64,000 nucleotides of DNA from contig CAKPZY010000004.1 of assembly GCA_934215475.1 (NCBI GenBank), positions 10,389-74,388 of the forward strand, in the 5' to 3' direction. Below, in pieces: positions 44,372-52,829 of the stretch (position 1 is its first letter; each line of letters starts with the position of its first letter). The notes under the pieces were generated by a model. That model searched no databases, was not told the DNA's origin, and worked only from the letters and a program-made list of their open reading frames with translations. The stretch comes from an uncultured Ligilactobacillus sp. Lineage in GTDB: Bacteria > Bacillota > Bacilli > Lactobacillales > Lactobacillaceae. The position numbers were made by a program, and so were the translations under genes.

Positions 44372-46600
44372 TTAATGAATGATCCTCTTAACAACATAGA
44401 CATCAGAAACACGCTTGATATTGTCGATCAAACGCTGTAATTCTATGTTATTCCGGACACCAACGGTGATGGCAATAATGGCCATCTTATTATTGTCTAC
44501 CCTGCCATTGACAGAATTTAAATTTTTGCTGGTATTGTTAACCATTTGTAAAATATCATTCAGTAATCCCGAGCGGTTATAGCCTTCGATTTGCAGGTCC
44601 GTATCATAATAGGTGTGATTTTCTGGAATATTATTCCAAGAAACAGCGATTAGTCTCGTGCCATTTTTTTCTTCATTTTTTACGTTCGGACAATCTACTC
44701 GGTGAACTGATACGCCACGGCCCTTAGTAATATAACCAACTATCTTGTCGCCAGGGATCGGGTTACAACAATGACTGAGCCTAACCAGCATATTATCGAT
44801 CCCCGAGATCACTATACTGTCCTCGGTATTTGAATTCTTTTTTGCTTTTGGTTTAGTGTCATTATTGAGTGCTTTGTGTTCTTCTAAAAGGTCTTTTTCC
44901 TGCTGTTGCCGTCTTTTTTCTTCCTGTTTTTGCCTAATATTTTCCACTAAGGTGTTGACGATGCCAATCGGCTGCAGTTCACCAAAACCTATGGATGCGT
45001 AAAGATCGTCAACTGTTTTAAAATGCTTTTTATTTAAAACACGGTCTATATTTTCCTCCACTAACACCTCATGCGGATCAAAACCAGCATTGTTTATGGC
45101 ATCTTCAAGAATTTCTTTGCCAGAGTCAATATTTTCAGTACGATCTCGTTGTTTGAAAAATCGGCGGATCTTATTTCTTGCTTTATTAGTGTGGACTAGT
45201 TCCAACCAGTCTTGACTTGGCCCCGCTGAATTTTGCGAAGTTAAAATATCAACTATATCACCATTTTTGATCTGATAATTGAGTGGTACGATCTTACCGT
45301 TGACCTTTGCTCCCGTTGTATGGTTACCGATCTCGGTGTGGATCGAATAAGCCATATCTAAAGGAACTGAACCCTTAGGAAGTTCTAATACGTCCCCCTT
45401 TGGAGTAAAGACATAGACTCTGTCAGAAAACAGGTCGCCTTTAACACTTTCCATAAAATCGTTGGCATTTTCAGATTCGTTTTGAAATTCCAAGATCTCT
45501 TTAAAGAAATTCAGCTTATCTCCTGTTTCCGTCTTAGCTACGGCATCTTTTTTTCCTTCCTTATAAGCCCAATGTGCAGCGATCCCATATTCGGCGACCT
45601 GATGCATTTCTTCGGTCCTGATCTGAACCTCAAAGGGGCGCCCAGAAGGTCCTAAAACTGTTGTATGCAGCGATTGATACATATTGGCTTTAGGCATGGC
45701 AATATAATCCTTAAATCGTCCTGGCATAGGTTTCCAGCGCGTATGGATCGCCCCTAGTACGGCGTAACAATCTTTGATCGATTTTACAATTATACGGATC
45801 GCTATCAAATCGTATATTTGGTCGAATTGTTTGTGTTGATCGCGCATTTTGCGATAGATCGAATAAATATGTTTTGGCCGACCATAAATATCACAGTCTA
45901 ACTCGAGATCGGCAATGGCTTTTTTGATCTCGCTAATAACTGAATCGATATATTTTAACCGTTCAGTTCTTTTAGAATTCATTAAATGAACGATCCGATA
46001 ATACTGTTGTGGATTTAGATAGCGTAAAGATGTGTCTTCAAGCTCCCATTTGATCGTACTTATCCCAAGCCGATCAGCCAGTGGAGCATAAATTTCTAGG
46101 GTTTCATTAGCAATTCGCCGTTGTTTATCTGGTCGTAGGTGACTTAAAGTCCGCATGTTGTGCAGCCTATCAGCTAACTTAACGATAATGACCCGCAGAT
46201 CTTGCGACATAGCCAACAATAATTTTCTGTGGTTTTCTGCTTGTGCTTCTTGGTGAGAAATATACTTGATCTTGCTTAATTTAGTGACACCATCGACAAT
46301 GACCTCCACATTTTTGCCAAACAGCTCACCGACGTCTCCTAATGTTACCGGAGTATCTTCAACCACATCATGCAAAAAACCTGCACAAACCGTGTCCGGG
46401 TCCATTTTCAAGTTTGCCAATATTCCGGCCACTTGGATAGGATGAACGATGTACGGTTCACCAGATTTGCGCACTTGTTTTTTATGAACATAAGAAGCGA
46501 AATCATAGGCCTTTTGAATCAAAGCCACGTGTTTTTGGTTCATATATTTTTCGCACATGTCAATTACATCTTGTGCGCTCCACATTGTTTCCCTTTCCAT
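44372..46600 (-). CDS. relA: Bifunctional (p)ppGpp synthetase/hydrolase, Rel type
   Basis: Makes and degrades the alarmones ppGpp and pppGpp in the stringent response. The 742-residue protein has the HD hydrolase domain (GFLHDVVEDTPVT and IVKLADRLHNMRTL) and the synthetase domain (IMPKAN-like AMPKANMYQSLHTTVLGP). A TGS domain (YVFTPKGDVLELPKGSVPLDMAY), a helical and zinc-finger-like region (RLSHCCNPIPGDKIVGYITKGRGVSVHRVDCPN) and a C-terminal ACT domain follow. The intact HD motif marks it as bifunctional, as in the long Rel enzymes of Firmicutes. The start may be the second ATG, five codons later, which has AAAGGGA. Confidence 0.96.
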   Translation of the reverse strand: MERETMWSAQDVIDMCEKYMNQKHVALIQKAYDFASYVHKKQVRKSGEPYIVHPIQVAGILANLKMDPDTVCAGFLHDVVEDTPVTLGDVGELFGKNVEVIVDGVTKLSKIKYISHQEAQAENHRKLLLAMSQDLRVIIVKLADRLHNMRTLSHLRPDKQRRIANETLEIYAPLADRLGISTIKWELEDTSLRYLNPQQYYRIVHLMNSKRTERLKYIDSVISEIKKAIADLELDCDIYGRPKHIYSIYRKMRDQHKQFDQIYDLIAIRIIVKSIKDCYAVLGAIHTRWKPMPGRFKDYIAMPKANMYQSLHTTVLGPSGRPFEVQIRTEEMHQVAEYGIAAHWAYKEGKKDAVAKTETGDKLNFFKEILEFQNESENANDFMESVKGDLFSDRVYVFTPKGDVLELPKGSVPLDMAYSIHTEIGNHTTGAKVNGKIVPLNYQIKNGDIVDILTSQNSAGPSQDWLELVHTNKARNKIRRFFKQRDRTENIDSGKEILEDAINNAGFDPHEVLVEENIDRVLNKKHFKTVDDLYASIGFGELQPIGIVNTLVENIRQKQEEKRRQQQEKDLLEEHKALNNDTKPKAKKNSNTEDSIVISGIDNMLVRLSHCCNPIPGDKIVGYITKGRGVSVHRVDCPNVKNEEKNGTRLIAVSWNNIPENHTYYDTDLQIEGYNRSGLLNDILQMVNNTSKNLNSVNGRVDNNKMAIIAITVGVRNNIELQRLIDNIKRVSDVYVVKRIIH

Positions 46601-46737
46601 AACAAATCACCCCAAAACATGTTTAGAGCTGGTAACGTAAAAGAAAACTTCATCATTAACTTTCAAATTTTCATTTGAGTGAATGCCGTTCTTTTACTTA
46701 TTTTACATTCCAGCTCTTTACATAATTTATTAATAAG

Positions 46738-46775
46738 AAAAGCACGAATGCCTATATTATAATAAACAAACGTGC
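46738..46775 (-). terminator. Possible weak terminator before relA
   Basis: On the minus strand GCACG and CGTGC arms enclose a long AT-rich loop, followed by TTTTCTTATT. It lies 8 bases after the stop of the small membrane protein gene. The stem is short, so this is tentative. Confidence 0.4.
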
Positions 46776-46782
46776 AACTGCT

Positions 46783-47109
46783 TTAATCTTTTGTTATACC
46801 ATATGAAAGATAGGTTAGGCATAAGTAGACTAACGTGAAATATAATGCAAATCCGTCAAAAAAATACCTATACCCAATTAGGTATAACACTGGAAAAATT
46901 AACAGGATAAGCCACGTCATTTGTTTGGCCCCAGCGTAAAGGCCAATCACAATTGCGTAGGCCACATTTGTACCTAAAAGAATGACACCGATCTTCATAA
47001 TATCATTTAATTCCATTGTCGAGCCAATAATGGGGATAATAAAAGCAAATACTGCCCCAAAAGCTAAACACCATAGTGCTTTAGTCGTAAAAAGCTCCTT
47101 GACCTTCAT
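46783..47109 (-). CDS. Small membrane protein of unknown function
   Basis: A 108-residue protein with about four hydrophobic helices (LWCLAFGAVFAFIIPIIG, MKIGVILLGTNVAYAIVIGL, WLILLIFPVLYLIGYRYF, FALYFTLVYLCLTYLSYG). I recognise no family. The ATG giving MKVKELFTTK follows GCGGGG. It lies directly after rsmE and before relA on the same strand. The position between two housekeeping genes suggests it is real and vertically inherited, but no function can be inferred. Confidence 0.7.
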   Translation of the reverse strand: MKVKELFTTKALWCLAFGAVFAFIIPIIGSTMELNDIMKIGVILLGTNVAYAIVIGLYAGAKQMTWLILLIFPVLYLIGYRYFFDGFALYFTLVYLCLTYLSYGITKD

Positions 47110-47135
47110 AAAAGACCCCGCTTTTCCCAAAATTC

Positions 47136-47918
47136 TTATCTATCATTGTACTCCAGTTCCGAGATAAAAGAAAGTGTTGCAAGCAGATACAAAGGTGCTG
47201 TTTCAGCCCGCATGATTCGCGGGCCCATCCCGACTGACAAAACTTTGTTGGCATTTAAAAATTGAATCTCTTTCGTGGAAAAACCGCCTTCTGGACCAAA
47301 AAAAGCTGCAAGTTTGAACTTCTGTCCAGTACCAGGTCCTAAATGTTGCTGAATGTCGGCAAAAACTTGAGCCAATTGGCTTGTTTCACCCTTTTTACCA
47401 GATTCTTCATAAGCTACGATCTTGTACTTTGCATCCACGATCGCAAAGACAGCTGCCGCCAACCCATCATAAAAGGTAACAGAAGGAATTTTGAGTCGGT
47501 GTGCTTGTTCTGCAGCACCCTGTGCAATTTTTTTCAATCGCGGGATCTTTTTTTGAGCCTTCCTGGAATCCCAACGTGCTACAGAACGTTCGCTATTATA
47601 AAAGATAAAGTTCATGGCGCCAAGTTCCGTCCCCTTTTGGACTATTTTCTCTGTTTTATCACCCTTTGATATCCCACAAATAATAATTGTTTCGACAGGC
47701 ATTTCAGAATTTTGGGAAATTTTTTTAATAATTTTTCCCGTGGCTTGATCATTGGTGACCTCGATCAGTTTTACCACAAGTATATTCTGATCTAAATCGA
47801 TCAGTTCGAAATGATCACCTGGTTTTGCTCGCATAACGTTGATCAGATGATGATAGATATCAGTCGGTAATGTAAACTCCCTGCCTGAAATATGTTTTTT
47901 GCTAAAATAACGCTGCAT
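47136..47918 (-). CDS. rsmE: 16S rRNA (uracil-1498-N3)-methyltransferase
   Basis: Methylates N3 of U1498 in the decoding region of 16S rRNA. The 260-residue SPOUT protein has an N-terminal PUA-like domain (MQRYFSKKHISGREFTL, HHLINVMRAKPGDHFELID). The knotted SAM-binding domain has AQGAAEQAHRLKIPSV, AAFFGPEGGFSTKEIQFL and SVGMGPRIMRAETAPLYLLA, the hallmark RILRAETA-type motif. It follows prmA by about 20 bases, the common prmA-rsmE pair. Confidence 0.96.
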   Translation of the reverse strand: MQRYFSKKHISGREFTLPTDIYHHLINVMRAKPGDHFELIDLDQNILVVKLIEVTNDQATGKIIKKISQNSEMPVETIIICGISKGDKTEKIVQKGTELGAMNFIFYNSERSVARWDSRKAQKKIPRLKKIAQGAAEQAHRLKIPSVTFYDGLAAAVFAIVDAKYKIVAYEESGKKGETSQLAQVFADIQQHLGPGTGQKFKLAAFFGPEGGFSTKEIQFLNANKVLSVGMGPRIMRAETAPLYLLATLSFISELEYNDR

Positions 47919-47938
47919 TTTTCCTCCAATGGTTCGTG

Positions 47939-48817
47939 TCAGCTAGCCAGTACTGCTATTATGCTGTACCAAGCTTTAATATTGAGTGTTTCTTCGATTC
48001 TAAATCCTGCAGTACCCAGAGCAGCTTTGATCGCAGATAATTTATCAGTTATAATTCCGGAAAGAATTAATTTACCCTCAGGTTTTAAATGTTGAGCGGC
48101 TTGCGGGAGCAGCGGCAAAATAATCTCTGCTAAAATATTAGCCACGATGAGATCCACTTTATCATTTGATCCCTCTAAGAGATTATTCTTCTTTAGTTTG
48201 ATGTCTGCCGCCACAGGATTCAAATCAAAATTATATTGTGCAGCTTTAATCGACTCATCGTCGACATCATACGCATCAATATGGCCTACACCTAAATATT
48301 TGGCAGCAATACTTAAAACGCCTGAGCCCGTACCGACATCGATCATCGATTCGTTGCCAGTAACCGTTGTTTCCAAGGCTTGCAAGGCTAAAACAGTCGT
48401 CGGATGTGTCCCTGTTCCAAAAGATTGGCCAGGGTCAAGGCGAATAACTGATGTTTTTGTATTTTCTAAAGGTATAGTTTCCCAACTTGGCGCAACGGCT
48501 AGATACCTCGTGATTTGAGTTGGATGATAATACCTCTTCCATTTATTCAACCATGCACTATCGTCTACTATTTCTGTCTTGACCTGGACGGACTCAGCAT
48601 CTGCTCTTAGTACAGGAAGTACGTCTATCTGCTTTTTCAATTTCGCAATTAGTGGTGCTAAATTAATTTCAACAGCAAAATAACCAATTATAGTAATTTG
48701 ATCATTATTTTTTCCTTCTTTGATCTGCAGGCCGCCAGTACCATTTTCTAACAGAAAATTAGCTAACACCTCTTGATCTCCAGTCTGACACATTATAGAT
48801 AATTTTTTCCACTTCAC
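47939..48817 (-). CDS. prmA: Ribosomal protein L11 methyltransferase
   Basis: Trimethylates ribosomal protein L11. The 292-residue protein has an N-terminal L11-binding domain, the linker QITRYLAVAPSWE, and the SAM domain with RLDPGQSFGTGTHPTTVLAL and MIDVGTGSGVLSIAAKYLGV. The NPPY-like substrate motif is in VDLIVANILAEIILPLLP. I prefer the GTG with GGGG seven bases upstream (protein starts VKWKKLS). An in-frame TTG five codons earlier is weaker. Confidence 0.95.
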   Translation of the reverse strand: MKWKKLSIMCQTGDQEVLANFLLENGTGGLQIKEGKNNDQITIIGYFAVEINLAPLIAKLKKQIDVLPVLRADAESVQVKTEIVDDSAWLNKWKRYYHPTQITRYLAVAPSWETIPLENTKTSVIRLDPGQSFGTGTHPTTVLALQALETTVTGNESMIDVGTGSGVLSIAAKYLGVGHIDAYDVDDESIKAAQYNFDLNPVAADIKLKKNNLLEGSNDKVDLIVANILAEIILPLLPQAAQHLKPEGKLILSGIITDKLSAIKAALGTAGFRIEETLNIKAWYSIIAVLAS

Positions 48818-48897
48818 AATTTTTCCCCACAAATCATTCTTTTGATAAAGATACTGATATATCGAAAAACATAATACTGCAAATTTATTTTACCTTA

Positions 48898-48907
48898 TTA
48901 ACGTTAA
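48898..48907. promoter_or_regulatory. Palindrome upstream of the nucleoside hydrolase unit
   Basis: TTAACGTTAA is a perfect 10-base palindrome. A partial copy (TTAACG) follows 10 bases later, and a TATAAT lies at 48946-48951 on the plus strand. It could be an operator for the plus-strand unit, but no regulator is identified. Confidence 0.35.
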
Positions 48908-48976
48908 CTTGCACAATTAACGCAAAGAAAAATTTTCATAGAATTTATAATTGTGTCCAAAAAGGAGGAAGTTTTC

Positions 48977-49051
48977 ATGAAATCTTTTTGAACGGCCTTC
49001 AAAACAATTACAAGACTCATTTTTTTTGCTAAACTTAGTTTAATTACATAA
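48977..49051 (+). pseudogene. Short ORF with strong ribosome binding site and in-frame TGA
   Basis: An ATG preceded by AAAGGAGGAA opens a frame that reads MKSF, then TGA. It continues in the same frame for 19 codons (TAFKTITRLIFFAKLSLIT) to a TAA located just before the ribosome binding site of the nucleoside hydrolase gene. The region after the TGA is hydrophobic and basic, like a small membrane peptide. It may be a four-codon leader, or a small gene broken by one base change (TGA from TGG or similar). Neither is proven. Confidence 0.4.
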
Positions 49052-49073
49052 TCATTAGTTAGGAGTGTCTTAA

Positions 49074-50033
49074 ATGGCAAAATATAAAATGATCCTAGAT
49101 CTTGATACTGGGATCGATGATGCCTTGGCAATTGCATATGCATTAGCGACTCCAGAGGCCGATCTGATTGGGATCATTGGTTCCTATGGTAACGTTGTGA
49201 CCAGGCGCGGAGTTCAGAATAGTTTAAATCTGCTTGAGCTTTTGGGCCACCCAGAAATTCCAGTATTTATGGGTGCCAAACATTCTTCTACTTCCGACCA
49301 TTTCAATGTTATGCCAGTTAGTGCTCAAATCCACGGAACAAATGGACTCGGAGAAGTTGCGCTTAACAAGGCAAAACGAGAAGTAGAAAATAATTCTGGC
49401 GTCGATTTTTTGATCAGCGCCGCGCATAACTATCAAAAAAGGCTTCTCCTGGTTCCAACCGGGCCACTAACTAATCTATCTGCAGCCTTAGACAAGGACC
49501 CAACGATTGCTGACTTGATCGGACATGTCACTCTAATGGGTGGCGCCTTGACCGTTCCCGGAAATGTATCTCCCGTGACAGAAGCCAATATTAACCAAGA
49601 TCCAGTGCCTGCCAACCGAGTTTTTCGCAGCTCACTGAAATTGACCATGATTGGCTTAGACGTTACGACTCGGACACTGCTAACGACCAACGAAACTCAG
49701 CAGTGGCGTGATCTAGGGACTGTCGCTGGACAAAAGTATGCTGATATTGTCGATTTTTACATTGACGCTTATAAAGTGACTAGCCCGCACCTGGGAGGAT
49801 GCGCTTTACATGATCCATTAGCTGTGGCAGCTGCTGTTGAACCAGACCTAGTTTCCACGATTTTTTTGAATATGAAAGTGGATACTAAAGCTCCCTTTGC
49901 AGGCCGAACCATCGGAGACGAGACGCGGATCAATGCCCCAGCAACGCAAACTCAAGCCGCAGTTAACGTCGATAAAATTCGATTCGTTAAAGAGTTTATG
50001 ACTAAACTAACAGAACTTTTTAAAAATAATTAG
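49074..50033 (+). CDS. Inosine-uridine-type nucleoside hydrolase
   Basis: Cleaves the N-glycosidic bond of ribonucleosides for base salvage. The 319-residue protein has the calcium-binding MILDLDTGIDDALAIAYAL near 5-23, the second part of the signature in IIGSYGNVVTRRG, LLVPTGPLTNLSAAL, TLMGGALTVPGNVSPVTEANI and, near the C-terminus, CALHDPLAVAAAV with the Asp that completes the metal site. Substrate range (RihA, RihB or RihC type) cannot be told from sequence alone. AGGAG precedes the ATG. It forms a plus-strand unit with the next small membrane gene. Confidence 0.94.
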   Translation: MAKYKMILDLDTGIDDALAIAYALATPEADLIGIIGSYGNVVTRRGVQNSLNLLELLGHPEIPVFMGAKHSSTSDHFNVMPVSAQIHGTNGLGEVALNKAKREVENNSGVDFLISAAHNYQKRLLLVPTGPLTNLSAALDKDPTIADLIGHVTLMGGALTVPGNVSPVTEANINQDPVPANRVFRSSLKLTMIGLDVTTRTLLTTNETQQWRDLGTVAGQKYADIVDFYIDAYKVTSPHLGGCALHDPLAVAAAVEPDLVSTIFLNMKVDTKAPFAGRTIGDETRINAPATQTQAAVNVDKIRFVKEFMTKLTELFKNN

Positions 50034-50056
50034 TTCTAAGGCAAGCGGGTGAATGG

Positions 50057-50413
50057 ATGAACTGGAAATATATAGGAATATTTTTATTTGTTTTATGGGT
50101 CGTTTTAACTGCCAGCAAGTTTACCAGTCTTGGCAGACACAACTTTTTTTCATACAGACGTGCATATTTTGGCCAAATAGCGTGGTACAAAAATGTTCGC
50201 AACTGGTTGCTGATCTTAGCTTTGGCTTTTGTGGAGATATTTGTCCCTCTTAGGACTATTTTTGCACTTTTTCTGCTAGGGGCACTTGTTTTTTTATTTC
50301 TCTGCCTGCGTAATCTAAAGTATCGAATCGGAAAACCGACAATTTCGCTTGGCTTATGCATCTTAAATTTATTGGTGGGAATCTTGTCCGGCATTTTAGT
50401 ATTTTCATTATAA
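50057..50413 (+). CDS. Small four-helix membrane protein of unknown function
   Basis: A 118-residue protein with four hydrophobic segments (YIGIFLFVLWVVLTASK, NWLLILALAFVEIFVPL, IFALFLLGALVFLFLCL and ISLGLCILNLLVGILSGIL) and Arg/Lys-rich loops between them. It starts 23 bases after the nucleoside hydrolase stop, with GGGTGAATGG as a weak ribosome binding site, so co-transcription is likely. The topology pattern supports this frame over two overlapping frames, one on each strand. I recognise no family. A link to nucleoside uptake is only a guess from position. Confidence 0.65.
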   Translation: MNWKYIGIFLFVLWVVLTASKFTSLGRHNFFSYRRAYFGQIAWYKNVRNWLLILALAFVEIFVPLRTIFALFLLGALVFLFLCLRNLKYRIGKPTISLGLCILNLLVGILSGILVFSL

Positions 50414-50486
50414 TAAAAATTAAAAAACGTGGTTTTCATCTAAGGTACTATAAATCTATGAGCGATATTTATTTTCACTAGTATGC

Positions 50487-50533
50487 AAAAGACGTTCATT
50501 AACTTGTTTAAGTTGATGAACGTCTTTATTTTG
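50487..50533. terminator. Strong bidirectional terminator
   Basis: AAAGACGTTCAT and ATGAACGTCTTT arms with an inner AACTT/AAGTT stem form about 17 base pairs. Flanking A- and T-tracts serve the plus-strand membrane gene and the converging nitroreductase gene. Confidence 0.92.
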
Positions 50534-50538
50534 TAGTT

Positions 50539-51297
50539 TTATTTAAGGCAAAGCTGTTGTTCGTGCAGCGTGTGTAAAATCTGATCACGCTTAGTTCGTT
50601 TAGAATTTAATTTTTTTGAGTTAACTTGATTAGTAAACGTATCAATTCGGCGATTGCTGTTGCGCAAATCGTAATACGTATGAACTATCTCATCATAATC
50701 CTTTAAATCAGCAACGTCATAGGTTGGGTCATATTCATTTTCAAAGACACGAAACTTTAAAGGTAAACGAGGTTTCAATTCAGGATGTTGGTCAGGTACA
50801 CCAACCTGCAAGCCTAAAAGCGGAAAAGTCAGCTTCGGCAACTTTAACGTTTTGATCATTTTTTCTGAATCGTTGACGATGCTACCTAAAAACACCGTGC
50901 CTAATCCGAGACTCTCCGCCATATCAGCAACATTTTGAGCACTTAAAATAGTATCATCATAAGCTTGAAAAAAAACGTCTGTATTGTGGAGACGACCATC
51001 ATCGTGACCAGACTGCTTTCTGATCTGCTGATTACGATAGAGATCAGCAATGAAAATAAACAAGTCACCATTGGATCCAACATAATTTTGCCGGCAAATC
51101 TTCCTGATCGTTTGACGCTTTTTTTGGTCAGTCACGTGAATTACAGAAGATTGCTGTAAAAAAGATGATGTGGCAGTTTGACGCGCTGTTTCCATTAATA
51201 GCTGCAACTGCGCGCCAGATAGGTTTTGGTCTTTAAAAGCTCGGATAGTTCTTCTGTTTAGTAGTAGATTTTCCACTTGATTCATTTTTTCAGACAT
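50539..51297 (-). CDS. Nitroreductase-family flavin oxidoreductase (NfrA-like)
   Basis: A 252-residue FMN-dependent oxidoreductase. The N-terminus NQVENLLLNRRTIRAFKDQNLS carries the family's R-R-S/T FMN-binding pattern. SFLQQSSVIHVTD, QNVADMAESLGLGTVFLGSI, and LLGLQVGVPDQHPELKPRLPL, which is the NfrA/Frp subgroup signature, follow. NAD(P)H-dependent reduction of flavin or nitro/quinone compounds is the family activity; the physiological substrate is unknown. It starts after greA, with no terminator seen in between. Confidence 0.88.
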   Translation of the reverse strand: MSEKMNQVENLLLNRRTIRAFKDQNLSGAQLQLLMETARQTATSSFLQQSSVIHVTDQKKRQTIRKICRQNYVGSNGDLFIFIADLYRNQQIRKQSGHDDGRLHNTDVFFQAYDDTILSAQNVADMAESLGLGTVFLGSIVNDSEKMIKTLKLPKLTFPLLGLQVGVPDQHPELKPRLPLKFRVFENEYDPTYDVADLKDYDEIVHTYYDLRNSNRRIDTFTNQVNSKKLNSKRTKRDQILHTLHEQQLCLK

Positions 51298-51391
51298 GGC
51301 CTTCTCTGCCCTTCGTAACTATATTAAAAATCACACCTTCAAAACTGGAGGATTTATTGCAACATATGTCTGAGTGTTAAGGATCACCAAA

Positions 51392-51865
51392 TTAGGCGAC
51401 CTCAATGATCTTGACGTTCATAGTGCCTGCAGGCGTCGGGATCTCAACTTGATCTCCTAATTTATGGCCGATCAATCCCTTAGCGATTGGTGATTCATTA
51501 GAGATTTTACCCGCAAAAGGATCCGCCTCAGCTGCTCCGACGATACGGTACGTTTCGGGTTCATCATCAGCTTCTTGAAAAGTAACACTCTTTCCGACTG
51601 CCACTTCGTTTTTATCGATCGCATCACTGTCAATGATTTCCGCATAATTTAGCATGTGGTCGATTTCTTTGATCTTGCCTTCAACAAATGATTGTTCATC
51701 TTTAGCAGATTCATACTCGGAATTCTCGGACAGATCCCCGAAAGAACGTGCAACCTTGATTCGATCGATAACCTCAGCCCTCTTTTTTGTTTTAAGTTCT
51801 TCTAATTGTGCTTCTAATTTATTTTTTCCCTCGATTGTCATCGGAAATGTTTTTTCTTCAGCCAT
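51392..51865 (-). CDS. greA: Transcription elongation factor GreA
   Basis: Rescues backtracked RNA polymerase by stimulating transcript cleavage. The 157-residue protein has the N-terminal coiled-coil finger ([49 protein letters not shown]). The acidic tip DLSENSEYE reaches the active site. The C-terminal FKBP-like domain has [21 protein letters not shown]. The promoter upstream has an extended -10 box. Confidence 0.97.
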   Translation of the reverse strand: MAEEKTFPMTIEGKNKLEAQLEELKTKKRAEVIDRIKVARSFGDLSENSEYESAKDEQSFVEGKIKEIDHMLNYAEIIDSDAIDKNEVAVGKSVTFQEADDEPETYRIVGAAEADPFAGKISNESPIAKGLIGHKLGDQVEIPTPAGTMNVKIIEVA

Positions 51866-51927
51866 TTAAAAAAATCCCTTCAATATATAATTAATTGCAT
51901 ACTAGTTACAATTACGACGCGTTTAAG

Positions 51928-51956
51928 ATTATATCACGCTCGCAAAAGTACTTCCA
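51928..51956 (-). promoter_or_regulatory. Putative greA promoter
   Basis: On the minus strand TGGAAG, a 17-base spacer and TATAAT preceded by TGA, which makes an extended -10 (TGnTATAAT). Confidence 0.7.
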
Positions 51957-52047
51957 TTACTACTTCAAAAATAGGTTCATCTGGATAACAAAGATACATG
52001 CTAATTCAAACGAACGTTTTTTGCAAGTTTTCTTTACTAAATTTAAA

Positions 52048-52094
52048 TTTTTAAAAACTAACAAAATACTGCCGATAACAGTATTTTGTTAGTT
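52048..52094 (-). terminator. Terminator after udk
   Basis: AACTAACAAAATACTG and CAGTATTTTGTTAGTT form a perfect 16-base-pair stem with a 7-base loop, followed on the minus strand by TTTTAAAAATTT. It lies about 70 bases after the udk stop. Confidence 0.85.
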
Positions 52095-52162
52095 ATGATG
52101 AGTCTGTGGTTTAACTTAGACTGCCTGTGAATTTTCACATGAAGCATAAGACAGGCCACATT

Positions 52163-52810
52163 TTAAGCTTGAGCCTCACGGATAATGTCTCTGATCTTTG
52201 TGACTAGCAAATCAATGGCAACCTTATTTTCGCCACCTTCTGGAACGATTACGTCTGCATAACGCTTGGTCGGCTCAATAAATTGGTGGTACATCGGTTT
52301 CACTGTCTTTAAATATTGCGCGATGATCGACTGCAAGGAACGTCCGCGTTCATTCATATCACGTTGGATACGACGAATGATCCGAATATCGTCGTCGGTA
52401 TCCACAAAGATCTTAATATCAAGCAAATCCCGCAAACGAGGATCGCTGAGAACAAAAATCCCCTCTAAAATAATCACTTCTTTCGGATCAACTTTTTCGA
52501 TCTGGTTGCTGCGAGTGAAAGTCGAATAATCATAGACAGGTTTAGCCACAGGCTTCCAGTGTGATAGCGAAGAAAGTTGTGATACCAGTAGATCTGTATC
52601 AAAAGCGTCAGGATGATCATAGTTGACTTTAGCCCTGTCGGCTAAACTCATATGTTTTTGATCCCGATAATAAGAATCTTGTTCCAACATTAAAATCGAA
52701 TGCCCATGCAACTGATCAAAAATTGCACGAGAGACAGAGGTTTTACCACTGCCGGAACCGCCTGTGACACCGATAATAATGGGCTTTTTTTTCTTACCTT
52801 GTCCTGACAT
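52163..52810 (-). CDS. udk: Uridine kinase
   Basis: Phosphorylates uridine and cytidine in pyrimidine salvage. The 215-residue protein has the P-loop [18 protein letters not shown] near 14-31, [64 protein letters not shown], and [22 protein letters not shown]. It follows mltG by 19 bases, a pairing seen in many lactobacilli (mltG-udk-greA). Confidence 0.97.
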   Translation of the reverse strand: MSGQGKKKKPIIIGVTGGSGSGKTSVSRAIFDQLHGHSILMLEQDSYYRDQKHMSLADRAKVNYDHPDAFDTDLLVSQLSSLSHWKPVAKPVYDYSTFTRSNQIEKVDPKEVIILEGIFVLSDPRLRDLLDIKIFVDTDDDIRIIRRIQRDMNERGRSLQSIIAQYLKTVKPMYHQFIEPTKRYADVIVPEGGENKVAIDLLVTKIRDIIREAQA

Positions 52811-52829
52811 TTCCTAAAGTTCTCCCATC

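Noticed and set aside
50020-50439. 139-codon minus-strand open frame
   Set aside because: Overlaps the plus-strand four-helix membrane gene, which has hydrophobic segments in register and follows the hydrolase closely. The minus frame has no ribosome binding site or family.
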